The notes under the pieces are model-generated. The model saw only the letters and a program-made list of their open reading frames with translations, did not search any database and was not told the origin of the DNA. A program made the position numbers and the translations under genes. This document shows, piece after piece, positions 36,592-45,292 of a stretch of 64,000 bases of DNA. The stretch is from Oceanospirillum sp048265165 (GTDB lineage: Bacteria > Pseudomonadota > Gammaproteobacteria > Pseudomonadales > Halomonadaceae): the NCBI RefSeq assembly GCF_048265165.1, contig NZ_JBLXCD010000005.1:1-64000 (forward strand), read 5' to 3'. Each line of letters begins with the position of its first letter. Position 1 is the first letter of the stretch.

Positions 36592-37380
36592 ATGAAACGT
36601 GTTTTATTTGTTTGTACCGCTAACTCAGCCCGATCTCAGATGGCGGAAGCCCTGCTTCGTCACTTTGCAGGGGATCAGTTTGAAGTTTTCAGCGCCGGAA
36701 CCCACCCTACCCAAGTAGACCCCAGAACCCTTCAGGCCATGGAAGAATTTGACCTGAAAACAACCTCTATCGAATCAAAGTCTGTTGATAGCCTCAGTCA
36801 TCTGGAATTTGATTTTGTCATCAGTCTTTGCGACAAGGCCCATGCGGAATGTCAAAACTGGCCGGGAAAAGGGGTCATTATGTCCTGGGATTTTCCAGAC
36901 CCTAAAGAAAACGATAACCCTAAGGCCTTTGCCATCACTCTGCAGGAATTGAGCGAGCGAATCCGCCTCTTTGTACTGGTAAATAAGAAAGACGTGGAAT
37001 CCAGTATCAGGCCGGTCACCGCCATCGATTTTTTTAAATCCCTGGCTGATGAAACCCGCCTGCTGAGCCTTTTGCTGATTCAGCAGGAAAAAGAGTTATG
37101 TGTTTGCGAATTAATGGAAGCGCTTGATCAGTCTCAGCCTAAAATTTCCCGCCATCTGAGCCAGCTACGTAAATCCGGATTACTGATGGATCGACGCCAG
37201 GGACAGTGGGTGTTCTATAAAATTCATCCTCTGCTGAATGACTGGATGAAAGAGATCCTGGAAAACACGCGACAGCACTCCCAAAAGCTGCTGGAAACCC
37301 CTGAAGCCCGACTAAAAGAGATGTCTGCCCGCCCCTCTTTAGGTGGCAATGCCTGTCATTCAGGAGAAAATCATGAGTAA
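36592..37380 (+). CDS. Fused arsenate reductase (LMW-phosphatase type) and ArsR repressor
   Basis: Residues 1-135 are an ArsC of the low-molecular-weight phosphatase fold: P-loop CTANSARS with Cys8 and Arg14, and the acid loop DFPDP near 101-105. Residues about 140-230 are an ArsR winged helix with the metal-site motif ELCVCEL and recognition helix SQPKISRHLSQLRKSGLL. The standard operon has two genes; here they form one 262-residue protein, so the repressor dimer carries two reductase domains. It heads the arsenic operon, and its stop overlaps the start of arsH. Confidence 0.92.
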   Translation: MKRVLFVCTANSARSQMAEALLRHFAGDQFEVFSAGTHPTQVDPRTLQAMEEFDLKTTSIESKSVDSLSHLEFDFVISLCDKAHAECQNWPGKGVIMSWDFPDPKENDNPKAFAITLQELSERIRLFVLVNKKDVESSIRPVTAIDFFKSLADETRLLSLLLIQQEKELCVCELMEALDQSQPKISRHLSQLRKSGLLMDRRQGQWVFYKIHPLLNDWMKEILENTRQHSQKLLETPEARLKEMSARPSLGGNACHSGENHE

Positions 37381-37657
37381 GCCGTTTAGCGATATGCCCA
37401 ATATCAGCCCGGTGCAGTTCAAACATATCGGGACAGAAAGCTTCGCCCGTTCTGAAGCGACTCACCCTCCTAAAATCTTATTACTTTACGGCTCCGTAAG
37501 AACACGCTCTTTCAGTAGGCTGGTGGCCGAGGAAGCCGCACGGATCCTTCAGGCTTTTGGTGCTAAAACCCGTATCTTCAATCCCAGCGGGCTCCCTCTG
37601 CCAGATGATGCTGATGATGATCCCCCCAATGACGTGAGCTTTCTCCGTACCTCTTAA
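37373..37657 (+). pseudogene. arsH: Truncated arsH (methylarsenite oxidase), 5' part only
   Basis: The 94 codons match the N-terminal third of ArsH (ILLLYGSVRTRSFSRLVAEE and FNPSGLPLPDDADDDPPN), then diverge to a short tail (DVSFLRTS) and a stop. Full ArsH is about 230-240 residues, and the FMN-binding remainder (SPERHG region) is absent; acr3 starts 33 bp later. The missing part was therefore deleted rather than shifted in frame. The site AGGAG precedes the ATG at 37373, which overlaps the preceding gene. ArsH oxidises trivalent methylarsenicals, and this copy cannot be functional as such. Confidence 0.85.
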
Positions 37658-37689
37658 CCACAACAAGCAAACAACAGACAGGAAGTCCA

Positions 37690-38709
37690 ATGGGTATTTT
37701 TGAACGTTATTTAACCCTTTGGGTGGCACTCTGTATTTTAGCGGGTGTTTTACTGGGTAATTTTTCCCCAGAAGCCTTCAGTGCCATCGCTGCATTAGAA
37801 TACGCACATGTTAACCTTGTCGTCGCTCTGTTCATCTGGGTGATGATCTATCCCATGATGGTCCAGATCGATTTCTCCTCTATTAAGGATGTTGGGAAAA
37901 AGCCCAAAGGACTTTTGCTGACGCTATTGATTAACTGGTTAGTCAAACCGTTCAGTATGGCGCTGCTTGGCAGTCTGTTTTTTCGGGTTATTTTTGCTGA
38001 CTGGGTTGATCCGCAAAGCGCCTCTGAGTACATCGCAGGAATGATTCTTCTGGGTGTAGCGCCCTGCACCGCAATGGTTTTCGTCTGGAGTCAACTGACC
38101 AAAGGGGATGCGAACTACACCCTGGTTCAGGTTTCTCTGAACGATATCATTATGATTTTTGCCTTTGCGCCTTTGACCGCTTTTCTGCTGGGTATCAGCG
38201 ATATACAGGTTCCCTGGGAAACGCTGCTGATCTCAGTGGCGCTCTACGTTCTGCTCCCCTTGGTTGCCGGTGTTTGGACGCGGCATGCCCTGAATCGCAA
38301 AAATAACGGCCAAAAACTGGATCGTTTTCTGCAAGGCATGAAACCCTGGTCCATTCTTGGGCTGCTTGCCACCGTGATACTACTATTTGGTTTTCAGGCA
38401 GAAACCATTATTAATCAGCCCATGACCATAGGCCTGATTGCCATACCTCTTCTGATTCAGACCTACGGGATCTTCGCTATTGCCTACGCAGCCGCCTACT
38501 GGATGCGCCTGCCACACAATATTGCCGCTCCCGCCTGCATGATAGGTACATCAAACTTCTTTGAACTGGCTGTCGCCGTGGCTATATCGCTATTTGGCCT
38601 GCATTCAGGAGCCGCCCTGGCAACCGTCGTTGGTGTACTGGTGGAAGTCCCGGTGATGCTGTCCTTAGTTGCTTTTGCAAACAGAACGCGACACTGGTTT
38701 AACCCTTGA
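37690..38709 (+). CDS. acr3: Arsenite efflux permease Acr3
   Basis: The 339-residue protein has about ten membrane helices and the family signature ILLGVAPCTAMVFVWS with its essential Cys in helix 4, plus TSNFFELAVAVAISLFG near the end. Acr3 exports As(III) in exchange for protons. AGGAAG lies upstream of the ATG. It follows the arsH remnant and precedes the GAPDH-arsJ pair. Confidence 0.95.
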   Translation: MGIFERYLTLWVALCILAGVLLGNFSPEAFSAIAALEYAHVNLVVALFIWVMIYPMMVQIDFSSIKDVGKKPKGLLLTLLINWLVKPFSMALLGSLFFRVIFADWVDPQSASEYIAGMILLGVAPCTAMVFVWSQLTKGDANYTLVQVSLNDIIMIFAFAPLTAFLLGISDIQVPWETLLISVALYVLLPLVAGVWTRHALNRKNNGQKLDRFLQGMKPWSILGLLATVILLFGFQAETIINQPMTIGLIAIPLLIQTYGIFAIAYAAAYWMRLPHNIAAPACMIGTSNFFELAVAVAISLFGLHSGAALATVVGVLVEVPVMLSLVAFANRTRHWFNP

Positions 38710-38795
38710 AGCGATTGAACATCGCCCTCAGAAACAGAGTGCCATTAACTCAGTACAACTAGCTCAGTTACTTTTGCTCGAACTCGGAGAAAACC

Positions 38796-39797
38796 ATGAC
38801 TATCAAGATAGGAATCAATGGCTTTGGTCGCATGGGACGACTGACCATGCGGGCTTTATTTGACCAGCCCGAGATCTGTATTACCCGGATCAATGACCCT
38901 GCCGGTGACGCCAGCACCCTGGCTCACCTGATGAATTTTGATTCTGTGCATGGTCGCTGGCACCATGAGGCTCAGTCACAGGGCGACCAGATCACCATAA
39001 GCGGTCAGTGTATTACCACGACACACAACAGGGCGATTGCCGATACTGACTGGTCTGACTGCGACCTGGTTATTGAGGCTTCCGGCAAGATGAAGACCAA
39101 GGCACTGCTCCAGGCCTATTTGGACCAGGGGGTTAAACGTGTTGTGGTAACCGCACCGGTCAAAGAAGAGGGTGTGCTCAACATTGTTATGGGTGTTAAT
39201 GATCACCTCTACAACCCTGCGGAACATGCCATAGTCACCGCCGCCTCCTGCACAACAAACTGTCTGGCACCTGTGGTTAAGGTCATTCATGAAAAGCTAG
39301 CTATCCGGCACGGCTCGATAACAACCATTCACGATATTACCAATACCCAAACCATTCTGGATGCTCCCCACAAGGATCTGCGACGGGCACGGGCTTGTGG
39401 CTCCAGCCTGATTCCTACCACAACAGGCTCCGCAACTGCGATCACCCATATCTTCCCTGAACTTAAGGGTAAACTGAACGGCCATGCCATACGGGTTCCC
39501 CTCGCCAATGCCTCCATCACCGACTGTGTCTTTGAGGTAGAGAAGGCGACGACGGCTGAAGAGGTGAACCGCCTGCTAAAAGCAGCATCCGAAGGTGAAC
39601 TAAAGGATATTCTTGGCTACGAAGAACGTCCCTTAGTATCTGTGGATTACAAAACCGACCCCCGCTCAGCCATTATTGATGCTCTATCCACCATGGTTGT
39701 TAATGAAACCCAGGTAAAAATCTACGCCTGGTATGACAATGAATGGGGTTACGCCAACCGCACCGCGGAACTGGCGGTCAAAGTAGGACGCTCCTGA
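38796..39797 (+). CDS. Arsenic-operon glyceraldehyde-3-phosphate dehydrogenase
   Basis: This is a 333-residue GAPDH with the Rossmann start IKIGINGFGRMGRL and the catalytic SCTTNC near residue 151. ArsJ-linked GAPDHs use arsenate in place of phosphate, making 1-arseno-3-phosphoglycerate, which ArsJ then exports. The gene is joined to arsJ by TGAATG with no spacing, strongly supporting this role over glycolysis. GGAG precedes the start. Confidence 0.92.
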   Translation: MTIKIGINGFGRMGRLTMRALFDQPEICITRINDPAGDASTLAHLMNFDSVHGRWHHEAQSQGDQITISGQCITTTHNRAIADTDWSDCDLVIEASGKMKTKALLQAYLDQGVKRVVVTAPVKEEGVLNIVMGVNDHLYNPAEHAIVTAASCTTNCLAPVVKVIHEKLAIRHGSITTIHDITNTQTILDAPHKDLRRARACGSSLIPTTTGSATAITHIFPELKGKLNGHAIRVPLANASITDCVFEVEKATTAEEVNRLLKAASEGELKDILGYEERPLVSVDYKTDPRSAIIDALSTMVVNETQVKIYAWYDNEWGYANRTAELAVKVGRS

Positions 39798-41030
39798 ATG
39801 TTAAGCCAGCTATCCCCTGCTATTCGCCAATACCTGGTCGTCACCGGTAACTATTGGGCGTTTACACTGACCGATGGCGCATTGCGTATGCTCGTGGTAT
39901 TGCATTTCCATGGTCTGGGATATTCCCCACTGGAAGTCGCACTACTGTTTTTGTTCTATGAGATCTTTGGTGTGATAACCAATCTGGTGGGGGGCTGGCT
40001 TGGGGCTCACCTGGGCCTGAACCGTACCATGAATGTAGGCCTGGGACTGCAGATTATTGCTCTGGCGATGCTGCTGGTTCCTGCCCACTGGCTAACCGTC
40101 AGCTGGGTTATGGCCGCCCAGGCGCTATCAGGCATTGCCAAAGATCTGAATAAAATGAGTGCCAAAAGTTCAATTAAGCTTTTGGTTCCCGCTGATGCCC
40201 AGGGAACCCTCTATAAATGGGTCGCTATTCTGACCGGGTCTAAAAATGCCCTTAAAGGTGTTGGCTTTTTTATTGGCGGCCTCCTACTGGCGTGGTTAGG
40301 CTTTGAAGGCGCTGTGCTATCCATGACAATCGCCCTTAGCCTCGTCTGGCTGAGCAGCCTTGCTCTGCTGAAAAAAGACCTGGGTAAAGCCAAAGGAAAA
40401 CCCAGATTTCGGGATATTTTTTCAAAAAGCCCTGCCATCAACCGGCTCTCCGCAGCCCGAATGTTCCTCTTTGGTGCTAGGGATGTTTGGTTTGTGGTGG
40501 CTTTACCTGTCTTTCTCTACCAGTCGCTGGGCTGGAATCACAGTCTGACCGGTGGCTTTATGGCACTCTGGGTCATAGGATACGGGGTCGTTCAGGCGCT
40601 GGCTCCCCGTATTACCGGTAAGGCATCGGGAAAAACCCCGGATGGAAAAGGGGCAACCCTCTGGGCCGGAGCCCTGACCCTGATACCGGTACTGATTGCT
40701 ATCAGCCTGATGCTGGGCATGGATCCAACCTTGGCGATCGTCGGTGGGCTTTTGATTTTCGGGGCCGCTTTTGCGGTTAACTCTTCCCTGCACAGCTATC
40801 TGATTATTCGGTATGCCGGTAGTGATGGCGTATCCCTGGACGTTGGCTTTTACTATATGTCCAACGCTATGGGACGACTGATTGGCACCCTTTTATCAGG
40901 CTGGGCCTTCCAGTCAGCAGGCCTGGGGCTCAGCGGGCTTGAAGCCTGTCTTTGGATCTCGGCACTGTTTCTGATATTCGCAACCCTGATATCCATTAAG
41001 CTGCCCAAACACTGTGATGCAACCGCCTGA
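39798..41030 (+). CDS. arsJ: Organoarsenical efflux MFS permease ArsJ
   Basis: The 410-residue MFS protein begins MLSQLSPAIRQYLVVTGNYWAFTLTDGALRMLV, partly quoted here, and has LNKMSAKSSIKLLVPADAQG-type sequence characteristic of ArsJ. It would export 1-arseno-3-phosphoglycerate, which decomposes to arsenate outside, so the GAPDH-ArsJ pair is an As(V) extrusion route. Start is immediately after the GAPDH stop. Confidence 0.93.
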   Translation: MLSQLSPAIRQYLVVTGNYWAFTLTDGALRMLVVLHFHGLGYSPLEVALLFLFYEIFGVITNLVGGWLGAHLGLNRTMNVGLGLQIIALAMLLVPAHWLTVSWVMAAQALSGIAKDLNKMSAKSSIKLLVPADAQGTLYKWVAILTGSKNALKGVGFFIGGLLLAWLGFEGAVLSMTIALSLVWLSSLALLKKDLGKAKGKPRFRDIFSKSPAINRLSAARMFLFGARDVWFVVALPVFLYQSLGWNHSLTGGFMALWVIGYGVVQALAPRITGKASGKTPDGKGATLWAGALTLIPVLIAISLMLGMDPTLAIVGGLLIFGAAFAVNSSLHSYLIIRYAGSDGVSLDVGFYYMSNAMGRLIGTLLSGWAFQSAGLGLSGLEACLWISALFLIFATLISIKLPKHCDATA

Positions 41031-41219
41031 GAAAAACCAAGCTTAGAGGGCAACGACCCCGTGTACCAAACCGATAAGAACACCGCCATAGCGGAAAGAT
41101 GCATCAGGAAAAGTCTGTGAGCATATTCCTAGATAAAAAAGTCCGATAAAAAGTGCATCCTTTTTGTTCCGCCTGCGTCTTCTATTATAAGAAACACTGT
41201 TCGTTATGAGGGATAAGCT

Positions 41220-42542
41220 GTGCTGTATAAACAATTCATTGAAAGCTACCGGGCCAATCCTCGGGAAGGGAATCTGCTTTTTATCGTCTTGGCAGGTTTC
41301 CTTGGTATTTACTTTATGCCAGCGGGGACAGAGCGTTTTGATAACGCTGTGCTGGAAGCGGTTAGGCTGACGAACTGGTACGCGAAAGAGCATGTTATTC
41401 TCTGTCTGCTTCCTGCCTTTCTGATCGCCGGCGCGCTGTCGGCTTATATCAGTCAGGGTGGCGTTATGCGCTATTTAGGCCCCAGCGCACCCAAACCTCT
41501 CGCCTTTAGTGTGGCCTCTGTATCCGGAGTCTTACTGGCCGTATGCTCCTGCACCGTACTCCCCTTGTTTGGCGGTATCTACAAAAGGGGGGCCGGGCTT
41601 GGTGCGGCTATCGCTTTTCTCTACTCCGGCCCCGCAATCAATATTATGGCCGTTGTGGTAACCGCTAAGGTGCTGGGTGCTGAAATCGGAATTGCCCGCG
41701 CTATTGGTGCTATTCTCTTTGCTCTGGTTATAGGTACGCTCATGCACCTGATCTACCGTAAAGAGGAGACGGAGCGTTCACAAAAAAACACCCGGGGATT
41801 TGAAGCCTCCGCCGATGAAAAACCTATCGGGGTTATTGCTGTTTTTTTCGCCCTGATGGTTGGTATCTTGGTCTTTGCCAATTGGGCACAGGCAGATAGC
41901 TCCGCCTGGATCGCCATCTATGAATGGAAATGGCAAATTACCGCTTTTCTGTCCGCCGCATTAGTCGCCGTGCTTAGTATTTTATGGCAGTGGCCCGTGC
42001 TGCCACTTCTGGTGTTGACCGGCATTATTGCACTCTCCACCATCCTGATTCCGGGAGTACCTGAGCTTCCCTTCGCGCTGGGGATTGCCGGCCTTATGAT
42101 CATTGCCAGCTCCCGGGAGCAGGACAAAGACTGGGCGGACCAAAGCTGGGACTTTGCCAAACAGATTATTCCTTTGCTCCTGGCTGGGGTATTTGTAGCG
42201 GGATTTGCCTTGGGTCGCCCGGGTCATGAGGGGATTATTCCATCGGCCTGGGTTGCCGCCTCTGTCGGTGACAATAGCCTGCTATCAACCGTTATCGCAT
42301 CTGTACTGGGTGCCCTTATGTACTTCTCAACCTTAACGGAAGTTCCGATTGTTGATGCCCTGATGGGAGCCGGAATGGGCAAGGGGCCTGCTCTGGCACT
42401 ATTACTGGCAGGCCCGGCCTTGTCACTGCCGAATATGCTGGTGATCAGAACGATCCTGGGTACGGAGAAAACTCTGGTTTACTGCCTGCTTGTGGTCGTT
42501 ATGGCAACCATCAGCGGCTTTATATACGGCAATTTCTGGTGA
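41220..42542 (+). CDS. ArsP/DUF318-family permease
   Basis: The 440-residue protein has two permease bundles, and the first contains AVCSCTVLPLFGGIYKRGAGLGAAIAFLYSGPAIN, whose CSC and glycine-rich loop define the PF03773 permease family that includes ArsP (trivalent organoarsenical export). Its place after arsJ and before a small thioredoxin-like gene suggests an arsenic or metal role, but many members have other or unknown substrates, so no symbol is given. Confidence 0.85.
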   Translation: MLYKQFIESYRANPREGNLLFIVLAGFLGIYFMPAGTERFDNAVLEAVRLTNWYAKEHVILCLLPAFLIAGALSAYISQGGVMRYLGPSAPKPLAFSVASVSGVLLAVCSCTVLPLFGGIYKRGAGLGAAIAFLYSGPAINIMAVVVTAKVLGAEIGIARAIGAILFALVIGTLMHLIYRKEETERSQKNTRGFEASADEKPIGVIAVFFALMVGILVFANWAQADSSAWIAIYEWKWQITAFLSAALVAVLSILWQWPVLPLLVLTGIIALSTILIPGVPELPFALGIAGLMIIASSREQDKDWADQSWDFAKQIIPLLLAGVFVAGFALGRPGHEGIIPSAWVAASVGDNSLLSTVIASVLGALMYFSTLTEVPIVDALMGAGMGKGPALALLLAGPALSLPNMLVIRTILGTEKTLVYCLLVVVMATISGFIYGNFW

Positions 42543-42643
42543 GTCGCAGACATCATTTGACTCACTCACGTCTTTCCGGACGAACCCCAGATCTCTATGT
42601 AATCAACAACGGAAAACCTTTCATCCAATAAGAGGAACAACCG

Positions 42644-42874
42644 ATGAAATTTACGATTTACGGTAGCGGATGCGCAAAATGTAAGCAGCTGACAGCCCAT
42701 GCGGAACAGGCAGCCACCTCAGAAGGCATTGAGTATGAGATCGAAAAAGTGACGGATACTGTAGAGATTATCGATGCAGGCATTATGCGTACACCCGCAT
42801 TGGCTATCGATGACAATCTGGTCATCGAGGGTAAAGTAGCCAGCAGCGATGAGATCAAGAAGCTACTCTCCTAG
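42644..42874 (+). CDS. Small thioredoxin-fold redox protein (CxxC)
   Basis: This 76-residue protein is a minimal thioredoxin-like fold with GSGCAKCKQ active site and the cis-Pro segment RTPALAIDD. Such redox-active disulfide proteins are often encoded next to DUF318 permeases, as here, and may reduce or hand over the permease substrate. GAGG precedes the start. Confidence 0.9.
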   Translation: MKFTIYGSGCAKCKQLTAHAEQAATSEGIEYEIEKVTDTVEIIDAGIMRTPALAIDDNLVIEGKVASSDEIKKLLS

Positions 42875-42958
42875 CTGCTCGCAGACAGGGCCCATCAATA
42901 AAGCGCAGCACCGAGCCTAATATCCGCAGGCTCAGTGTTGCCCGGACGGTCACTTATT

Positions 42959-43888
42959 CTATGATCCGTGAAGAGCGCCATGCTGCCGCAGAGCCAGAAG
43001 AATATGATGGCATTGATGCCGTATATGGTCGCGCAACACCCTCATTACAGGCGTTATAGCGCTCCTGCTGGGGCAGACTAACCATAGCTCTGACTGCCTT
43101 GGCTGATAGCCAGGCAAAAGTGATTTAAGCCGCCCCGTCAGCAGATCTTCAGATACATCAAGACAGGATTTAACCGCTACCCCTTTACCCTGCACACACC
43201 AACGCCGTACAAGGTCACCATCATTGGAAGCACGATTACCGGTGAGCCTGATTTTTTGAGTATGACCGGCCCTATCGGTAAAAGCCCAAACATCATGCAG
43301 AATATCCCCCAGCTGATAAAAAAGGCCGTTGTGATCCGCAAGGTCTGCAGGCTGTTCAGGCTCACCAAATTGCTGCAGATAACTCTCAGAGGCACAAAGC
43401 ACGCCGGGAACATCACAGATTTTAAACCCGGACATACCGGAGTCCTTTGGAGCACCATACCGCAGCGCCATATCGATCTCATCCCGATAAAAATCAATAG
43501 TGCTATCACTAATATTAATTCTGAGCTTTACCTCGGGGTGCTGTTCAATAAACTCATCCAGCCAGGGCAACACTCTATTTCGCCCCAGATCAGAAGATAC
43601 GGCCAGGCGCACCTCGCCGGTTATCGCCTCATTGTCCCGAATAATATTGGAGCGGGCCTGTTCCAGAAGCTGCAAAGCCTGTTCACACTGGGGCAGAAAA
43701 CGCTCACCGGCAGCGGATACCCTTAACTGACGGGTCGAGCGGATAAACAGCTCAGTGCCTAAGATTTTTTCCACCCGTTTAACTGCAGCACTGGCTGTTG
43801 CGATATGCATATCCAGGTTTGCTGCCGCAGCAGTAATACTACCCAATCGAGCGACTTTCAAAATAACCTGTAGATCTTCTGTCTGCAT
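42959..43888 (-). CDS. LysR-family transcriptional regulator
   Basis: The 309-residue protein has an N-terminal HTH (about 5-65; LQVILKVARLGSITAAAANLDM, VKRVEKILGTELFIRSTRQL) and a substrate-binding effector domain (MALRYGAPKDSGM). It is divergent from the short-chain dehydrogenase gene with a 256-bp AT-rich gap and probably regulates it. Effector unknown. Confidence 0.92.
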   Translation of the reverse strand: MQTEDLQVILKVARLGSITAAAANLDMHIATASAAVKRVEKILGTELFIRSTRQLRVSAAGERFLPQCEQALQLLEQARSNIIRDNEAITGEVRLAVSSDLGRNRVLPWLDEFIEQHPEVKLRINISDSTIDFYRDEIDMALRYGAPKDSGMSGFKICDVPGVLCASESYLQQFGEPEQPADLADHNGLFYQLGDILHDVWAFTDRAGHTQKIRLTGNRASNDGDLVRRWCVQGKGVAVKSCLDVSEDLLTGRLKSLLPGYQPRQSELWLVCPSRSAITPVMRVLRDHIRHQCHHILLALRQHGALHGS

Positions 43889-44144
43889 ATTTTCAATAAT
43901 TTTTTGAATGTATTTCTTTGATTGTATTGTTTTTCTTTGACCAAGGAAAATTCAGAATCATACTTTACTGAAAACAGAACCTAAAACAGCGAAGATCACC
44001 ATAACCGAAGAGACACATACAGTTGATGAAACACAGGTTTTGATGAAACAGGTAAGATTGCAGAGAAAGGCTATTCTCAACAACCTCTATCTGATTCAAT
44101 CGGTACTAGATTTAACCGCTAACAGCCAGCAAAGGTAAGCAATA

Positions 44145-44948
44145 ATGAAAAAGTGCATTCTTATTACCGGTGCCACCGATGGCATCGGACTGGAAACCGC
44201 AAAGGCACTGGCTCTAGAGGGTCATACACTCTTGCTGCACGGACGCAGTGCTGAAAAATTGAATTCGGCACAACAGCAGTTGATGGCACTGGCTGATAAC
44301 CTAAAGATCGAGACCTACCGGGCTGACCTCTCAGAGCAGGATCAGGTAGAAAAGTTAGCCGAAGCGGTGACCCGGGATCACAAAACGCTGGATGTGCTGA
44401 TCAATAACGCCGGTGTACTGAAAACAAACCAGCCAAGAACCACCGATGGACTCGACCTGCGTTTTGCCGTAAACACCCTGGCCCCCTACCATCTGACCCA
44501 ACTGCTGCTGCCGCTTCTGCCGCCATCAGGCCGGGTTATCAATCTCTCATCAGCAGCTCAGGCTCCGGTCAGCATTCCCGCCCTAGAAGGCCGGGAGGTA
44601 CTGACAGACGATATGAGCGCCTACGCCCAAAGCAAACTGGCACTCACTATGTGGAATCGGGTGATGGCCAAGCGGTTTCCCAGCGGGCAGCCACTCTTTA
44701 TTGCGGTTAACCCAGGCTCTCTTTTGGCCTCAAAAATGGTCAAAGAAGGGTTTGGTATTGAAGGTAAAAGTCTCTCGGTGGGGGCTGACATTCTGGTTGA
44801 AGCAGCTCTTTCAGAGCGCTTCAACAAGGCTTCGGGACTCTACTTTGATAACGACGCCGGTGACTTTAATACCCCCCATGCCGATGCGATGAATGATAGT
44901 CAATGTCAGGCTGTAACAGAAGCTATCGAGTCTGTCCTCAAACGCTAA
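44145..44948 (+). CDS. Short-chain dehydrogenase/reductase
   Basis: The 267-residue classical SDR has the cofactor motif TGATDGIG, the NNAG segment (LINNAGVL), the catalytic Ser in NLSSAAQ and YxxxK as YAQSK. Substrate cannot be read from sequence. It is paired with the divergent LysR gene. Confidence 0.92.
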   Translation: MKKCILITGATDGIGLETAKALALEGHTLLLHGRSAEKLNSAQQQLMALADNLKIETYRADLSEQDQVEKLAEAVTRDHKTLDVLINNAGVLKTNQPRTTDGLDLRFAVNTLAPYHLTQLLLPLLPPSGRVINLSSAAQAPVSIPALEGREVLTDDMSAYAQSKLALTMWNRVMAKRFPSGQPLFIAVNPGSLLASKMVKEGFGIEGKSLSVGADILVEAALSERFNKASGLYFDNDAGDFNTPHADAMNDSQCQAVTEAIESVLKR

Positions 44949-45140
44949 TCATGGCAACGGATTACCAGCTTACCGGCCCATTTTTTGCTGATAAAATCCT
45001 TCTGTGCCTGATGTAATTTATCAAGAGAGTAGACCTTAACAATCTGAGGTCTTATCTTCCCCTGTTCGATATAGCGGATCAGATTTTCAAAAACCTGACG
45101 TGGCTGCTAGGTTGAACCAAAAAACATCAGAGCATTCATT
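44949..45140 (-). pseudogene. 3' remnant of a zinc/quinone alcohol dehydrogenase-like gene
   Basis: The minus strand encodes NALMFFGST, a TAG stop, then RQVFENLIRYIEQGKIRPQI and on to the C-terminal GKLVIRCHD with a final stop, the pattern of the last 50-60 residues of quinone-oxidoreductase or medium-chain dehydrogenases. No catalytic or Rossmann domain remains upstream, and an in-frame stop interrupts the piece. It adjoins the SDR stop, so it looks like a relic of a deleted neighbour. Confidence 0.75.
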
Positions 45141-45250
45141 CCGCAGTCAAATTAATGCTCGCGCGGGCATAATTTTCCTCTCTAATGTTATGACAATCCA
45201 TCGACGACGGCCTGATTGAGCAAGGCCTTTTCTGCAGAACACCCTGCCAC

Positions 45251-45272
45251 CCGGTACATTTTAATGTACCGG
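45251..45272. other. Perfect 10-bp hairpin upstream of the diguanylate cyclase gene
   Basis: CCGGTACATT (45251-45260) pairs with AATGTACCGG (45263-45272) around a 2-base loop. It lies 20 bp before the possible start at 45293. No U-tract follows on either strand; it may be an operator or RNA element. Confidence 0.45.
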
Positions 45273-45292
45273 CCCTACATCACAAAAACTAC

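Noticed and set aside
38709..38795. Possible small gene between acr3 and the GAPDH gene
   Set aside because: The gap is under 90 bp, with only overlapping-frame noise and the GGAG site of the next gene.
38796..39797. Housekeeping glycolytic gapA
   Set aside because: It sits in an arsenic operon and directly abuts arsJ, the pattern of arsenate-using GAPDH.
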